From contig CAJFOL010000009.1 of the NCBI GenBank assembly GCA_904397185.1, positions 1-18,449 on the forward strand: a stretch of 18,449 nucleotides of DNA, read 5' to 3'. The stretch is from an uncultured Clostridia bacterium. Its GTDB lineage: Bacteria > Bacillota > Clostridia > Christensenellales > UBA1242. Made by a program: the position numbers and the translations under genes. The notes under the pieces were generated by a model that was given only the letters and a program-made list of their open reading frames with translations, was not told the DNA's origin and searched no databases. This document shows positions 1-7,319 of the stretch, piece by piece (within the stretch, counting starts at the first letter, position 1; every line of letters starts with the position of its first letter).

Positions 1-2276
1 CCCTCTCTTAGTCGTTTTAGGTGCATTAGTTCATAATCACCGCTTTCCTCATTCCAATGTATGTAATAGTTATTTTTTATATACTTAAAACAATTTGGAT
101 TTGTGATTAACAATTTGCATAGTTTATCCTCTTTTGAAAGGTTTTTATTTTGTGAAATTCCAAGTTTTTGATTATAATTGTCTATTTGATTTCCTAAATA
201 AGATTTAAACTCATCAAATATCTTATCTTTATCATGCAAAAAATCAACATTATCTTTACATCCATCAAATAGATTTTTTAAGCAGTCTATAGCCGTATTA
301 CATTTTCTAAAGGCTCCTTTCCAATCATAAGTGTTATGCGGTTCATTATAGACAAAAAATGTCTTAATGCTCTGCCCTGGTGCATCTATCCAATAATTGC
401 CACAGGTTAACATTGCTCTGTGGAAGAGGTTATCAAAACTACACCCTTTTGACGTTTTTATCTCTGATAATGTTTGTGGTTTGTTTTTAATCTCATCCTC
501 CTTCACTTCATCCCAATAGTTATCACTTTTAAAAATAATTTTTACCATCTCGGTATATTGTCTAAATTTTGCAATTGATTCTTTATTAACATTATCCTTA
601 TTAGCATTATCCTTTGAAACAATGCCTGCCATATTAAGTAAAAAACCAATTTGTCCACGGAAGTAATCGCGTTCTTTATAGTCACCATTAAAATCAGTGT
701 TTTCAGCATACAAAATTGCATTTTTCAAATTTGCATTGTCGAGTAAATCTAGTTTCAATCGCTCTTCTGTGATTTGTTCTGAGCGGAAAGGTCCTTTGTC
801 ACCTAATTTATCTAGCCATTCTTTTGTATCACCTTTCCATAATTTAATTTGATTTATCACTTTGTAAAAATCTTCAGGGCTATCTATTTCTGAATTGCTG
901 ATGAGATTTAACATAACCCTATACCATGACTTAAAGTCATCTATATTACTTTCATTATTGCCAATTACTACAAACTTCATTATAGCATATAGTAGTATCC
1001 TTGCACCATACTGGTCTACTGTATAAGTAATAACATTCTTTTGATTGCTACTAATTTTGAAAATATCATTGATTAAAAATGCAAAAACTTTATCTTCTTT
1101 AATCTTATTAAGAAAAGAAAATGTTTTAGAAAAATTATTTAAAATAGACGACTTTAATCTTTCTGTGCAAAATTCTCTTTTTGAGGTCAAATCTTCCTGT
1201 CCATTATGGTCTATAACCCCTTGTGGCATTTGATTAATATTAGAAAAAAGTGTCAAATAGTCTTCTACATAATATCTATTGATATCGCAACTTGGTTGCA
1301 AGGCAAAATACAATTTTCTAATATTCTCATTTTTGTCATCTTTGCTGTCACGTGACAAAGGAGGACACTCTTCATCTTCACATATAGAACTCAATATTAT
1401 CCAGTGAAAAGCATGTTTTAAAAGATTATCTATACTTATGGCACGTTTTTCAATAGTCTGGATAATTCCATTTTGGCTATTGTCATACTTGTCATTTTTA
1501 TCGTCCCAAAACATAGAATACCATTCGCCATCAATATATTTCTTAAATTCTTGTATGGCATCTTTTTTACTGTCCACCAAGACTTTTTCATAGAGTTCTG
1601 CTTTGAAATTTTCAAAATCTGTGAGTTGTTTGCCACGAGAGTTCATGCGAATATATAATTCGTTATCTGAGCCAAACCCTTTAAGTTCAAGCGACATAAA
1701 AGTAATCGGGCAAGATTCCCCGACCAAGTTGTAAGCAACAATTTTAGTGTCTTCTTTAGCAAGTTTTTCATGAATTAGGTCAAGCATTACAAGAGTTGAT
1801 GCAACGTTTGGGTCACTATCCCATGCAGAAACGTACCAGCCAGAGTCACAAATAGTTGTTTGCAAATACTTCACATTGCCTTTTAATATATTTGGCAATT
1901 GTTCAGCTAATCTTTTTAAAAATCGGTTTGTTGTATAACGTGTGTCATATCTAAAATTCTCTTGTAAAATTTTAATTTTATCTACGTTATTTGACTTAGC
2001 AAAAATGTACAAATGAAGCAAAAACAGAGTTGTAAGACGTTGCTGACCATCAATTGGAATAAAAATACCATTATCTGATGTGCCGTAGATAAAGTTTAGC
2101 GACATTTGTCTATTCTCAAGCAGTGACCTTGTCAACTCTTCAACAAATTCTTCACGATTTTTCTTGACTGTTAAGTTTGCCCTGCCTTGTATATAATCTC
2201 GCTGAATTTTTGGTACAACAATTTTATATTTATTAATCAATTGCCAAAAAGTATACTTTTCACCAACACTATTCAT
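1..2276 (-). CDS. DUF262 protein, IQRDY type, C-terminus beyond window (partial)
   Basis: The frame is open from the ATG at 2276 to the window edge, 758 codons without a stop, so the C-terminus is missing. It starts inside the end of the preceding gene (8-base overlap) behind a strong GGAGGG site. Visible motifs are VPKIQRDYIQGR at residues 21-32, DGQQRLTT at 76-83 and MNSRGKQLTDFENFKAELYE from residue 211. These are hallmarks of the DUF262 (ParB-like/GmrS) fold, in which the DGQQR motif supports NTP hydrolysis. No HNH-type nuclease motif is seen in the visible part. DUF262 proteins include the type IV restriction enzyme GmrSD and the phosphorothioate sensor SspE. By inference this is the partner subunit of the DUF262-HNH protein encoded just upstream. 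The DNA modification it recognises cannot be read from the sequence. Confidence 0.88.
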   Translation of the reverse strand, partial: MNSVGEKYTFWQLINKYKIVVPKIQRDYIQGRANLTVKKNREEFVEELTRSLLENRQMSLNFIYGTSDNGIFIPIDGQQRLTTLFLLHLYIFAKSNNVDKIKILQENFRYDTRYTTNRFLKRLAEQLPNILKGNVKYLQTTICDSGWYVSAWDSDPNVASTLVMLDLIHEKLAKEDTKIVAYNLVGESCPITFMSLELKGFGSDNELYIRMNSRGKQLTDFENFKAELYEKVLVDSKKDAIQEFKKYIDGEWYSMFWDDKNDKYDNSQNGIIQTIEKRAISIDNLLKHAFHWIILSSICEDEECPPLSRDSKDDKNENIRKLYFALQPSCDINRYYVEDYLTLFSNINQMPQGVIDHNGQEDLTSKREFCTERLKSSILNNFSKTFSFLNKIKEDKVFAFLINDIFKISSNQKNVITYTVDQYGARILLYAIMKFVVIGNNESNIDDFKSWYRVMLNLISNSEIDSPEDFYKVINQIKLWKGDTKEWLDKLGDKGPFRSEQITEERLKLDLLDNANLKNAILYAENTDFNGDYKERDYFRGQIGFLLNMAGIVSKDNANKDNVNKESIAKFRQYTEMVKIIFKSDNYWDEVKEDEIKNKPQTLSEIKTSKGCSFDNLFHRAMLTCGNYWIDAPGQSIKTFFVYNEPHNTYDWKGAFRKCNTAIDCLKNLFDGCKDNVDFLHDKDKIFDEFKSYLGNQIDNYNQKLGISQNKNLSKEDKLCKLLITNPNCFKYIKNNYYIHWNEESGDYELMHLKRLRE

Positions 2277-4335
2277 CTATTCCCTCCGCCTTGGATGTAC
2301 AATTTTTCACAAAATCAAGCATATTATTCAATTCCCTTTCGTAGTTGTCTTGGTCATCTTTCGTCCACTCTATAAACGTTGGATTTATGCTATCATACTT
2401 TAAAAATACTTTTTTCGTTTGAGGAAGAATATATTTGCCCTCTTTGTCACGTTCTATAATGCAATGACGTTTATAGCCAAAAATTGCATTGTGATATTGA
2501 CGATTTGTAGTGCTGTCTAGCAATACCAAGTTTCGAACAGCATTGCTCCCATTTTCCGGTTTGTTTTTATCCCATTCTTCTTGTAAATTCTTGTTTAAAT
2601 CATCTATTGAACATTGCTTTTTCTTCTGCAAATATTCATTTATTGCCTTTTTATATTCCTCCTTTTCCGCTTCACTATCAAACATTTGCAAAGCATTGTC
2701 TATTTGGACTATTGGCTCTTTTGGGTTTATATGTTCTATATCCCATTTAATTTGATAATACATTTTAAAGGGGAATCTTGCAATATCAATTTCTTTTAGG
2801 CTGTCTTTTATATTTTCGCCATTTCTTTTATTTTCATAGTTTCTTATTTGTCTAACAATTGGATAGATATTGGAATAAAGCAAAAACATTTGTAAGTCTG
2901 AAGTCTTTGTGGTGTCATAGTCAATATCGCTTGCATTTAAGTCTTTTAAAAATTCTGTATTATCACTACCACCCGCTCTTATTCTTCTCGCCATACCTTC
3001 AAATCTATTTTTGATTTTCTCAAGAACCTTCTCTTTAACTTTGGCTATTGTCAAATTTTTGCATTCGGTATACAGTTCAACAATAATTTCTGATGCGACC
3101 GCTCTAGTTCGTGATTCACAGGCGACTAAAAAGCCAATATTATGATATAACTCATCGTCCAAGTACCATGAATAGAGTTTATCATGCACTTCAACTACTT
3201 CTTCCCAAATATCTTTAATCGTCTTATCTTTCCCAATTGTCTTGCAATAATCAATATACTTATTGACCACCAAAAAAGAATATCTATCTTTATTTTTATC
3301 TAGGTTATTGTAATATTCCTCAAATTCACTGCCATAATTTGAAGTCTTTTTACTTTTGCTAAAATACTCTTTAAATTTAACATCGTGTTTATCATTATCA
3401 ATTTGTTTTTTTATACTTCTTGCATAGACTTCTAAAATAAAATCTATTCGAGTACGTTCGTCTGAAGTTTCATTCGAAATGAAAAACCAGAAATCATCAT
3501 TTCTAAGTGATTGCTCAATTTTATCCCATTCAAAAGATATCTGTTCTAACTTCTGCCTTTGCTCTTCAGTTGTCTCTTCATCGTTTAAAAGCATCGCTTT
3601 AAATAATTCAGCATTTGTAAGTTCAATTTTCCCCTTATTTATCTTTCGAAATAAGGACTCTGACTTTTGATTTTCTGCATTTTGCTCTTCGTTGGTTGTC
3701 TTTCCCTGTTTACTTTGAATGGCATCGCTCACTTCAAACCAAATAAAAGTTAACTTTTCTAAAATTGTCTGTAAAAAATTATCTTTCTCTTCTTCTTTTA
3801 AATTTTTATTAATCCAATCGTAAATTGTTTCGTTTGCAAATTCAATAAATTTTTTATCAACATTTCGAGTTAGTTCATAGAATATCTGATAGGTTTTATT
3901 CACATTTAGTTGTGACAAAATAATCCATATTGTTGTAAGTCTCTGTTGGCCGTCTAGTAATTCATAACACTCGTCTAATGGATGAGCATCATTATTGTTT
4001 TCAAAACCTTTTGATAATTTAGTTGAATATTTGCAGGCATTTCTCTTCCTTACAACTAATGGTTGCAGACAGTACTGCGGTGTTTGGCTATCATGATATA
4101 CACTAAAAATATCATTTAATAGCATTTCAACTTCATCTTTTTCCCATCGGTAACCACGTTGATAACTTGCTATGTAAAACTGAAAATTTCCAGTGCATAA
4201 ATCTTTGACAGTTCTTGTAGAAAGAATATCTATCCTTTGCCTGTCAAATATATTTCGTATCACATTTATATCTTCAATATCAGTTATTTCAGTCTCGCAA
4301 CCATTAACTGTGATATAAACTTTTTCATCTGCCAT
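2269..4335 (-). CDS. DUF262-DUF1524 (GmrSD-like) putative restriction nuclease
   Basis: The protein has 688 residues. The N-terminal DUF262 domain shows YQRGYRW at 58-64 and DGQQRLTT at 128-135, then LFRKINKGKIELTNAELFKA at 228-247. The C-terminal DUF1524/HNH nuclease shows IEHINPK with the likely metal-site His535, NLVLL from Asn602, an Asn at 611 and FGYKR at 619-623. This is the domain order of GmrSD and SspE, which use NTP hydrolysis in DUF262 to control cleavage of modified foreign DNA. The start at 4335 is supported by AAGGAG 7 bases upstream. The gene follows the glycosylase gene after 57 bases and overlaps the next DUF262 gene by 8 bases, so the three are probably co-transcribed. Family assignment is firm. 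Target and defence role are inferred. Confidence 0.92.
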   Translation of the reverse strand: MADEKVYITVNGCETEITDIEDINVIRNIFDRQRIDILSTRTVKDLCTGNFQFYIASYQRGYRWEKDEVEMLLNDIFSVYHDSQTPQYCLQPLVVRKRNACKYSTKLSKGFENNNDAHPLDECYELLDGQQRLTTIWIILSQLNVNKTYQIFYELTRNVDKKFIEFANETIYDWINKNLKEEEKDNFLQTILEKLTFIWFEVSDAIQSKQGKTTNEEQNAENQKSESLFRKINKGKIELTNAELFKAMLLNDEETTEEQRQKLEQISFEWDKIEQSLRNDDFWFFISNETSDERTRIDFILEVYARSIKKQIDNDKHDVKFKEYFSKSKKTSNYGSEFEEYYNNLDKNKDRYSFLVVNKYIDYCKTIGKDKTIKDIWEEVVEVHDKLYSWYLDDELYHNIGFLVACESRTRAVASEIIVELYTECKNLTIAKVKEKVLEKIKNRFEGMARRIRAGGSDNTEFLKDLNASDIDYDTTKTSDLQMFLLYSNIYPIVRQIRNYENKRNGENIKDSLKEIDIARFPFKMYYQIKWDIEHINPKEPIVQIDNALQMFDSEAEKEEYKKAINEYLQKKKQCSIDDLNKNLQEEWDKNKPENGSNAVRNLVLLDSTTNRQYHNAIFGYKRHCIIERDKEGKYILPQTKKVFLKYDSINPTFIEWTKDDQDNYERELNNMLDFVKNCTSKAEGIDE

Positions 4336-4345
4336 ACTTATTCTC

Positions 4346-4402
4346 CTTGCATAATTTTACTATATATGCTATTATGTCTTGCATAAATGATACTAAATAT
4401 GC
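4346..4402 (-). repeat. two imperfect direct repeats before the DUF262-HNH gene
   Basis: On the minus strand, GCATAT(T/A)TAGTA, a 4-5 base gap and ATGCAAG occur twice, at 4402-4378 and 4369-4346, separated by 8 bases. The first copy contains the stop of the glycosylase gene. The second runs into the AAGGAG ribosome site of the DUF262-HNH gene. Each unit can also pair GCATA with TATGC into a weak hairpin. This could be a protein-binding site or a translational control element. Chance AT-rich similarity is also possible. Confidence 0.5.
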
Positions 4403-4962
4403 TGTTTACTTATCATTTCTTTTATTGTGTTAAAAATCGGGATATTGCCCGTATAACCTTTTGGGTTTAATGGTGATGGATGATATACCGGTATAAGTTT
4501 AAATTCTTTATCACCTATTTTTACTGTAAAAGACTGCCCTACAACTTCGCTAAATTTGCCTATCTTTTTGTCTAATAAGACCTGTGTTGGACTTTTACCC
4601 ATAGTTATTATAATATCACAGTTGACGTTTTGTAATTGTTTTAATAAAATAGGCTTGCAATTTTGTGAACATTTGTCTAAAGTTTTTCTATCTTCTATTA
4701 TGCATTTGCAACATTCTGTAAAATATATGTCTTCTATTGTATAATCTAAAATAGATAAAAGTTTGGCTAGAACTCTGCCACTTGCTTGAAGTTTTCCTTG
4801 TTTATTATAAAAAGCCCTTTTGCTGACTATCCATCCGTCTTTAGCAGGGCTCTCCCCTATGATTATAAAAGGAGTATTGCCATACTGAATATATGTATCT
4901 GTTTGCTTTTGCAAGTTGCCACACTTTTTGCATTTTTTTATCTCATTCTCTATTTGTATCAT
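4393..4962 (-). CDS. uracil-DNA glycosylase superfamily protein, iron-sulfur type
   Basis: The protein has 189 residues, the size of the small family 4/5-type glycosylases. The usual GEAPG motif appears as GESPAKDGW at 36-44, followed by RAFY at 49-52. The second catalytic motif is YHPSP at 160-164. ITMGKSPTQVLL at 119-130 matches the conserved core strand. Cys11, Cys14, Cys87 and Cys102 are spaced as the 4Fe-4S ligands of family 4 enzymes; extra cysteines lie at 84, 85 and 98. Known members excise uracil or related damaged bases. The diverged first motif leaves the substrate open. The gene directly precedes two DUF262 genes on the same strand, and at least one UDG-superfamily enzyme (Brig1) is known to act in phage defence. 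There is no Shine-Dalgarno site before the ATG. Confidence 0.85.
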   Translation of the reverse strand: MIQIENEIKKCKKCGNLQKQTDTYIQYGNTPFIIIGESPAKDGWIVSKRAFYNKQGKLQASGRVLAKLLSILDYTIEDIYFTECCKCIIEDRKTLDKCSQNCKPILLKQLQNVNCDIIITMGKSPTQVLLDKKIGKFSEVVGQSFTVKIGDKEFKLIPVYHPSPLNPKGYTGNIPIFNTIKEMISKQHI

Positions 4963-4968
4963 AGTTTT

Positions 4969-4990
4969 AGTTTAACATATTTAAGCAATA
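4969..4990 (-). promoter_or_regulatory. putative promoter of the glycosylase-DUF262 operon
   Basis: An extended -10 (TGT then TAAACT, 4974-4969) lies downstream of a weak -35-like TTGTTA with a 16-base spacer. Seven bases past the -10 falls exactly on the A of the ATG at 4962, so the transcript may have no leader. The -35 match is poor. Confidence 0.4.
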
Positions 4991-5013
4991 TAACAAAATA
5001 ATTGTCATTTTAT

Positions 5014-5042
5014 TTCTGATATTTTTAAAAATGTGTTAAAAT
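5014..5042 (+). promoter_or_regulatory. possible promoter of the SDR reductase gene
   Basis: An extended -10, TGTTAAAAT at 5034-5042, has a poor -35 (TTCTGA, 5014-5019) at 17 bases. The start of transcription would be near 5049, giving a leader of about 44 bases before the ATG. The evidence is weak. Confidence 0.35.
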
Positions 5043-5092
5043 GTAAATATTAAAAAATACAGATAGATTGTAAATTGTTTATAGGAGAAGAG

Positions 5093-5824
5093 ATGATAAG
5101 AAAAAGTGTGCTTATAATAGGTGCTACTGGTGGCATAGGCGAAAGTCTAGTTAGGGTTTTTGCCCAAAATAATTATGATATTGTTGCAACTTTTCTAAAT
5201 GGAAGTACAAAAAAAATTGAAGGCATATGCGAGAATGCTGGTGTCAAAATTACAACAATAAAGATGGATTTAAAAGATAAATCAAGTATTTATCAAGGCA
5301 TAGAAATGGCTTTTCAAGAAGACTATCTTGATTGTGCTGTATGCTGTGCTGGAATTAGTAAGGATGAGGTATTGTTAAGCGATGAGTTTGACGAAAATAT
5401 TGATGAACTTATAGATATTGATTTTAAAGGAATAATTTACTGCAATAAATATCTGGCAAAATTATTCCTAAAACAAAAACACGGCAATATTATAAATATT
5501 TCTTCTATTTATGGAGAATATGGCGGGGCTTGCGAGAGTGTATATTCCGCTTGTAAGGCTGGGATTATTGGTTTGACTAGGGCATTGGCTTTGGAACTTG
5601 CTCCTCAAAAAATTCGTGTAAATGCAATTGCACCTGGCTTTATTGAAACCAAAATGACCGAGCGATTTGAGGATGAAAAAGATGAGATAAGAGATAAAGT
5701 CCCTCTAAAAAGATTAGGTTGTGGTGAAGATGTGGCAAATACTGCCCTGTTCCTTGCAAGTGAAGGTGCGAGTTATATTACTGGTGAAGTGATAGATGTC
5801 TCTGGTGGAGTCTTAAGATTTTAG
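5093..5824 (+). CDS. FabG-like short-chain dehydrogenase/reductase
   Basis: The protein has 243 residues and a classical SDR layout: cofactor loop GATGGIG at 10-16, catalytic Ser138, Tyr151 and Lys155 (SISS-type strand, YSACK), then NAIAPGFIETKMT after the active site. The spacing of Ser138, Tyr151 and Lys155 matches 3-oxoacyl-ACP reductase FabG. No acidic residue follows the second strand (FLNGSTK), which suggests NADP(H). The position of the usual catalytic Asn near 110 is Asp, and the NAG motif is CAG. It may therefore be a FabG paralogue with another ketone substrate. The ATG at 5093 is preferred over an upstream TTG at 5075 because AGGAG sits at 5083-5087. The gene stands alone, divergent from the glycosylase gene. 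Confidence 0.9.
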   Translation: MIRKSVLIIGATGGIGESLVRVFAQNNYDIVATFLNGSTKKIEGICENAGVKITTIKMDLKDKSSIYQGIEMAFQEDYLDCAVCCAGISKDEVLLSDEFDENIDELIDIDFKGIIYCNKYLAKLFLKQKHGNIINISSIYGEYGGACESVYSACKAGIIGLTRALALELAPQKIRVNAIAPGFIETKMTERFEDEKDEIRDKVPLKRLGCGEDVANTALFLASEGASYITGEVIDVSGGVLRF

Positions 5825-5922
5825 TCGCCATTTTTTAATTAATATTTTCATTCCCTACAAATTAATTTTATTTATTATATCTTTATTTATAAATTTAATT
5901 TCATATTATTTTTAAAATCAAA

Positions 5923-5980
5923 AAAAACACGAATGGTAATATGTAAAAACTTTAGTTTTTAAAATAACATTCGTGTTTTT
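5923..5980. terminator. bidirectional terminator with nested hairpin
   Basis: The arms 5923-5935 and 5968-5980 pair perfectly over 13 bp (AAAAACACGAATG). A second 7-bp hairpin is nested at 5945-5960. A/T tracts on both sides suit termination of the convergent SDR gene and the DivIVA gene. A partial third copy of the right arm lies at 5986-5997. The rest of the gap 5825-6056 is AT-rich with nothing else recognisable. Confidence 0.8.
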
Positions 5981-6056
5981 ATAAAGTTCGTGTTTTGTTG
6001 TCTCTTATATTTCGCTGTCTTTAATGTTTTTAGATAACGATTACCATAAAATGTTT

Positions 6057-6812
6057 TTAATCGTCAAAGTGATAATCGCTTGGGTTGGCTTTATTATTTT
6101 CATCATTAAAGAAATCAAAGGCTTTCATTATCTCGCTTAAATCATCCTTTGGGTTGACTGCTTCTTTTATATCAAAACCGCTTGATTGAATTTTGATTGA
6201 TTTTGGTGGTGGTTCTTCTGTCGGCTTTGTATTTAAAAACTTATCAACAAGGGTATCATATGCATCTAAAGATGAAGAATCTTTAAGTTCACTTTCGCAC
6301 ACCGGTTTTATCATGCTAGGATGGTCAAACTGAGCACGTTCTATCCTTATCTCTCTAGGCTCTTGTGTCTTTTTGTCCTGTATCTTTGATAACAATATAC
6401 GCATAGGGTCGTTTTCTCCACCTGTCGCTCCAATCTCGCTCTTTCGTGCATCCAATTTATCAAGAATTGCCTCAATATCTGACAAAAGTACTTTGTAATT
6501 TTTATTTATCAATAGCCCTGGATAACGGCTTTTCAAATCTTCTAAAAATGTTATCAGATTTTGGTAAATCATCCGTAATTGTTCGCCACGCAGAATCTCT
6601 AAATTTCTATTACCCTCTGCCTCCTCTTTTTTAAAGGACTCTAGCACTGCCATAATATTTTTTTGCTTATTTCTATACTCTAGCACCTTCTTTTCAGCCT
6701 CTAATACTTTTAATTTTTCATCCATTAAAAGTTTCTCATAGCCTGCTTTTAACTGGGAAATATACTGGTCTACTTCCTCTCTATTATATCCGTTTTGCTC
6801 AGTAGAAAACAT
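6057..6812 (-). CDS. DivIVA-domain protein
   Basis: The protein has 251 residues. The N-terminus FSTEQNGYNREEVDQYI matches the DivIVA lipid-binding domain consensus (F-x5-GYxxxEVDxYI), followed by coiled coil to about residue 65. The middle is charged and variable. The end (about 213-237) holds a motif starting GFDIKEAVNP, which may be a partner-binding segment. DivIVA proteins bind curved membrane at poles and septa and recruit cell-division or wall-growth factors. The length and tail differ from B. subtilis DivIVA, so this may be a GpsB/DivIVA-like paralogue. GAGGAG precedes the ATG. The gene follows the small membrane-protein gene after 11 bases and probably shares its transcript. Confidence 0.85.
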   Translation of the reverse strand: MFSTEQNGYNREEVDQYISQLKAGYEKLLMDEKLKVLEAEKKVLEYRNKQKNIMAVLESFKKEEAEGNRNLEILRGEQLRMIYQNLITFLEDLKSRYPGLLINKNYKVLLSDIEAILDKLDARKSEIGATGGENDPMRILLSKIQDKKTQEPREIRIERAQFDHPSMIKPVCESELKDSSSLDAYDTLVDKFLNTKPTEEPPPKSIKIQSSGFDIKEAVNPKDDLSEIMKAFDFFNDENNKANPSDYHFDD

Positions 6813-6823
6813 TTCACTCTCCT

Positions 6824-7312
6824 CTATTTTATAGTAAAATATTTACACACTAATAATACCACAATTACTGCCAATATTGCAAGGAAAATCCAAATACTTA
6901 TTAAATTTATCATATAAAAAAGTAGGTCTAAAGATAAAAAATATAGCGAAAAAGATAAATAATAATGAAACTGCTGTTTAAAGAAAAAACCTGTTAAAAA
7001 GGAAGATAAAGAAAAAGAAATAACTAAAAATACTGGATAGAAGTTTAGTATGTTTGAACACAAACAATAAATGTACATAAGTCCTATTGCAAGTAATAGT
7101 GAACCAAAATAGCAAGACGAGTCGAACTTGAATAGCATACTTTTTATAATCAAATGAGTACCTATAAATATGCAGAACATAAAAAACCATAAGTCATTAT
7201 TTTTTATAACCAAAAATGAGATTATACTTGAGGCTACAAAAAACAAAATATTTAAAATAAAAGACAACCTTAAAATTGTTGTCTTTTTAATTGTTAAAAT
7301 CCTTCCTCTCAT
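6824..7312 (-). CDS. small hydrophobic membrane protein, unknown function
   Basis: The protein has 162 residues and is almost entirely hydrophobic, with about five predicted membrane segments (roughly 12-34, 38-58, 66-88, 90-112 and 128-158). I recognise no family. It sits 7 bases after lgt and 11 bases before the DivIVA gene on the same strand, so co-expression is likely. The start is uncertain. No ribosome site precedes the ATG at 7312, while an SD-like GAGAGGAAGG begins directly after it and a hairpin lies in codons about 9-18. A later start is possible. Confidence 0.6.
   Translation of the reverse strand: MRGRILTIKKTTILRLSFILNILFFVASSIISFLVIKNNDLWFFMFCIFIGTHLIIKSMLFKFDSSCYFGSLLLAIGLMYIYCLCSNILNFYPVFLVISFSLSSFLTGFFFKQQFHYYLSFSLYFLSLDLLFYMINLISIWIFLAILAVIVVLLVCKYFTIK
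7259..7287. terminator. hairpin inside the 5' end of the small membrane gene
   Basis: The arms AAAAGACAAC (7259-7268) and GTTGTCTTTT (7278-7287) form a perfect 10-bp stem with a 9-base loop, followed by T-rich sequence on either strand. It lies 32 bases past the lgt stop. It could terminate or attenuate lgt transcription before the downstream genes. Confidence 0.5.
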
Positions 7313-7319
7313 ACATATA

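Noticed and set aside
1436..1636. 66-codon minus-strand open frame
   Set aside because: It lies out of frame inside the long DUF262 reading frame, which carries the family motifs across this stretch.
2269..2276. Possible frameshift splitting one large DUF262 gene
   Set aside because: Each reading frame has its own complete N-terminal DUF262 motifs and the second has a good ribosome site, so these are two genes.
5075..5092. TTG start extending the SDR protein by six residues
   Set aside because: The AGGAG site falls within this stretch and fits the ATG at 5093, where the SDR fold also begins.
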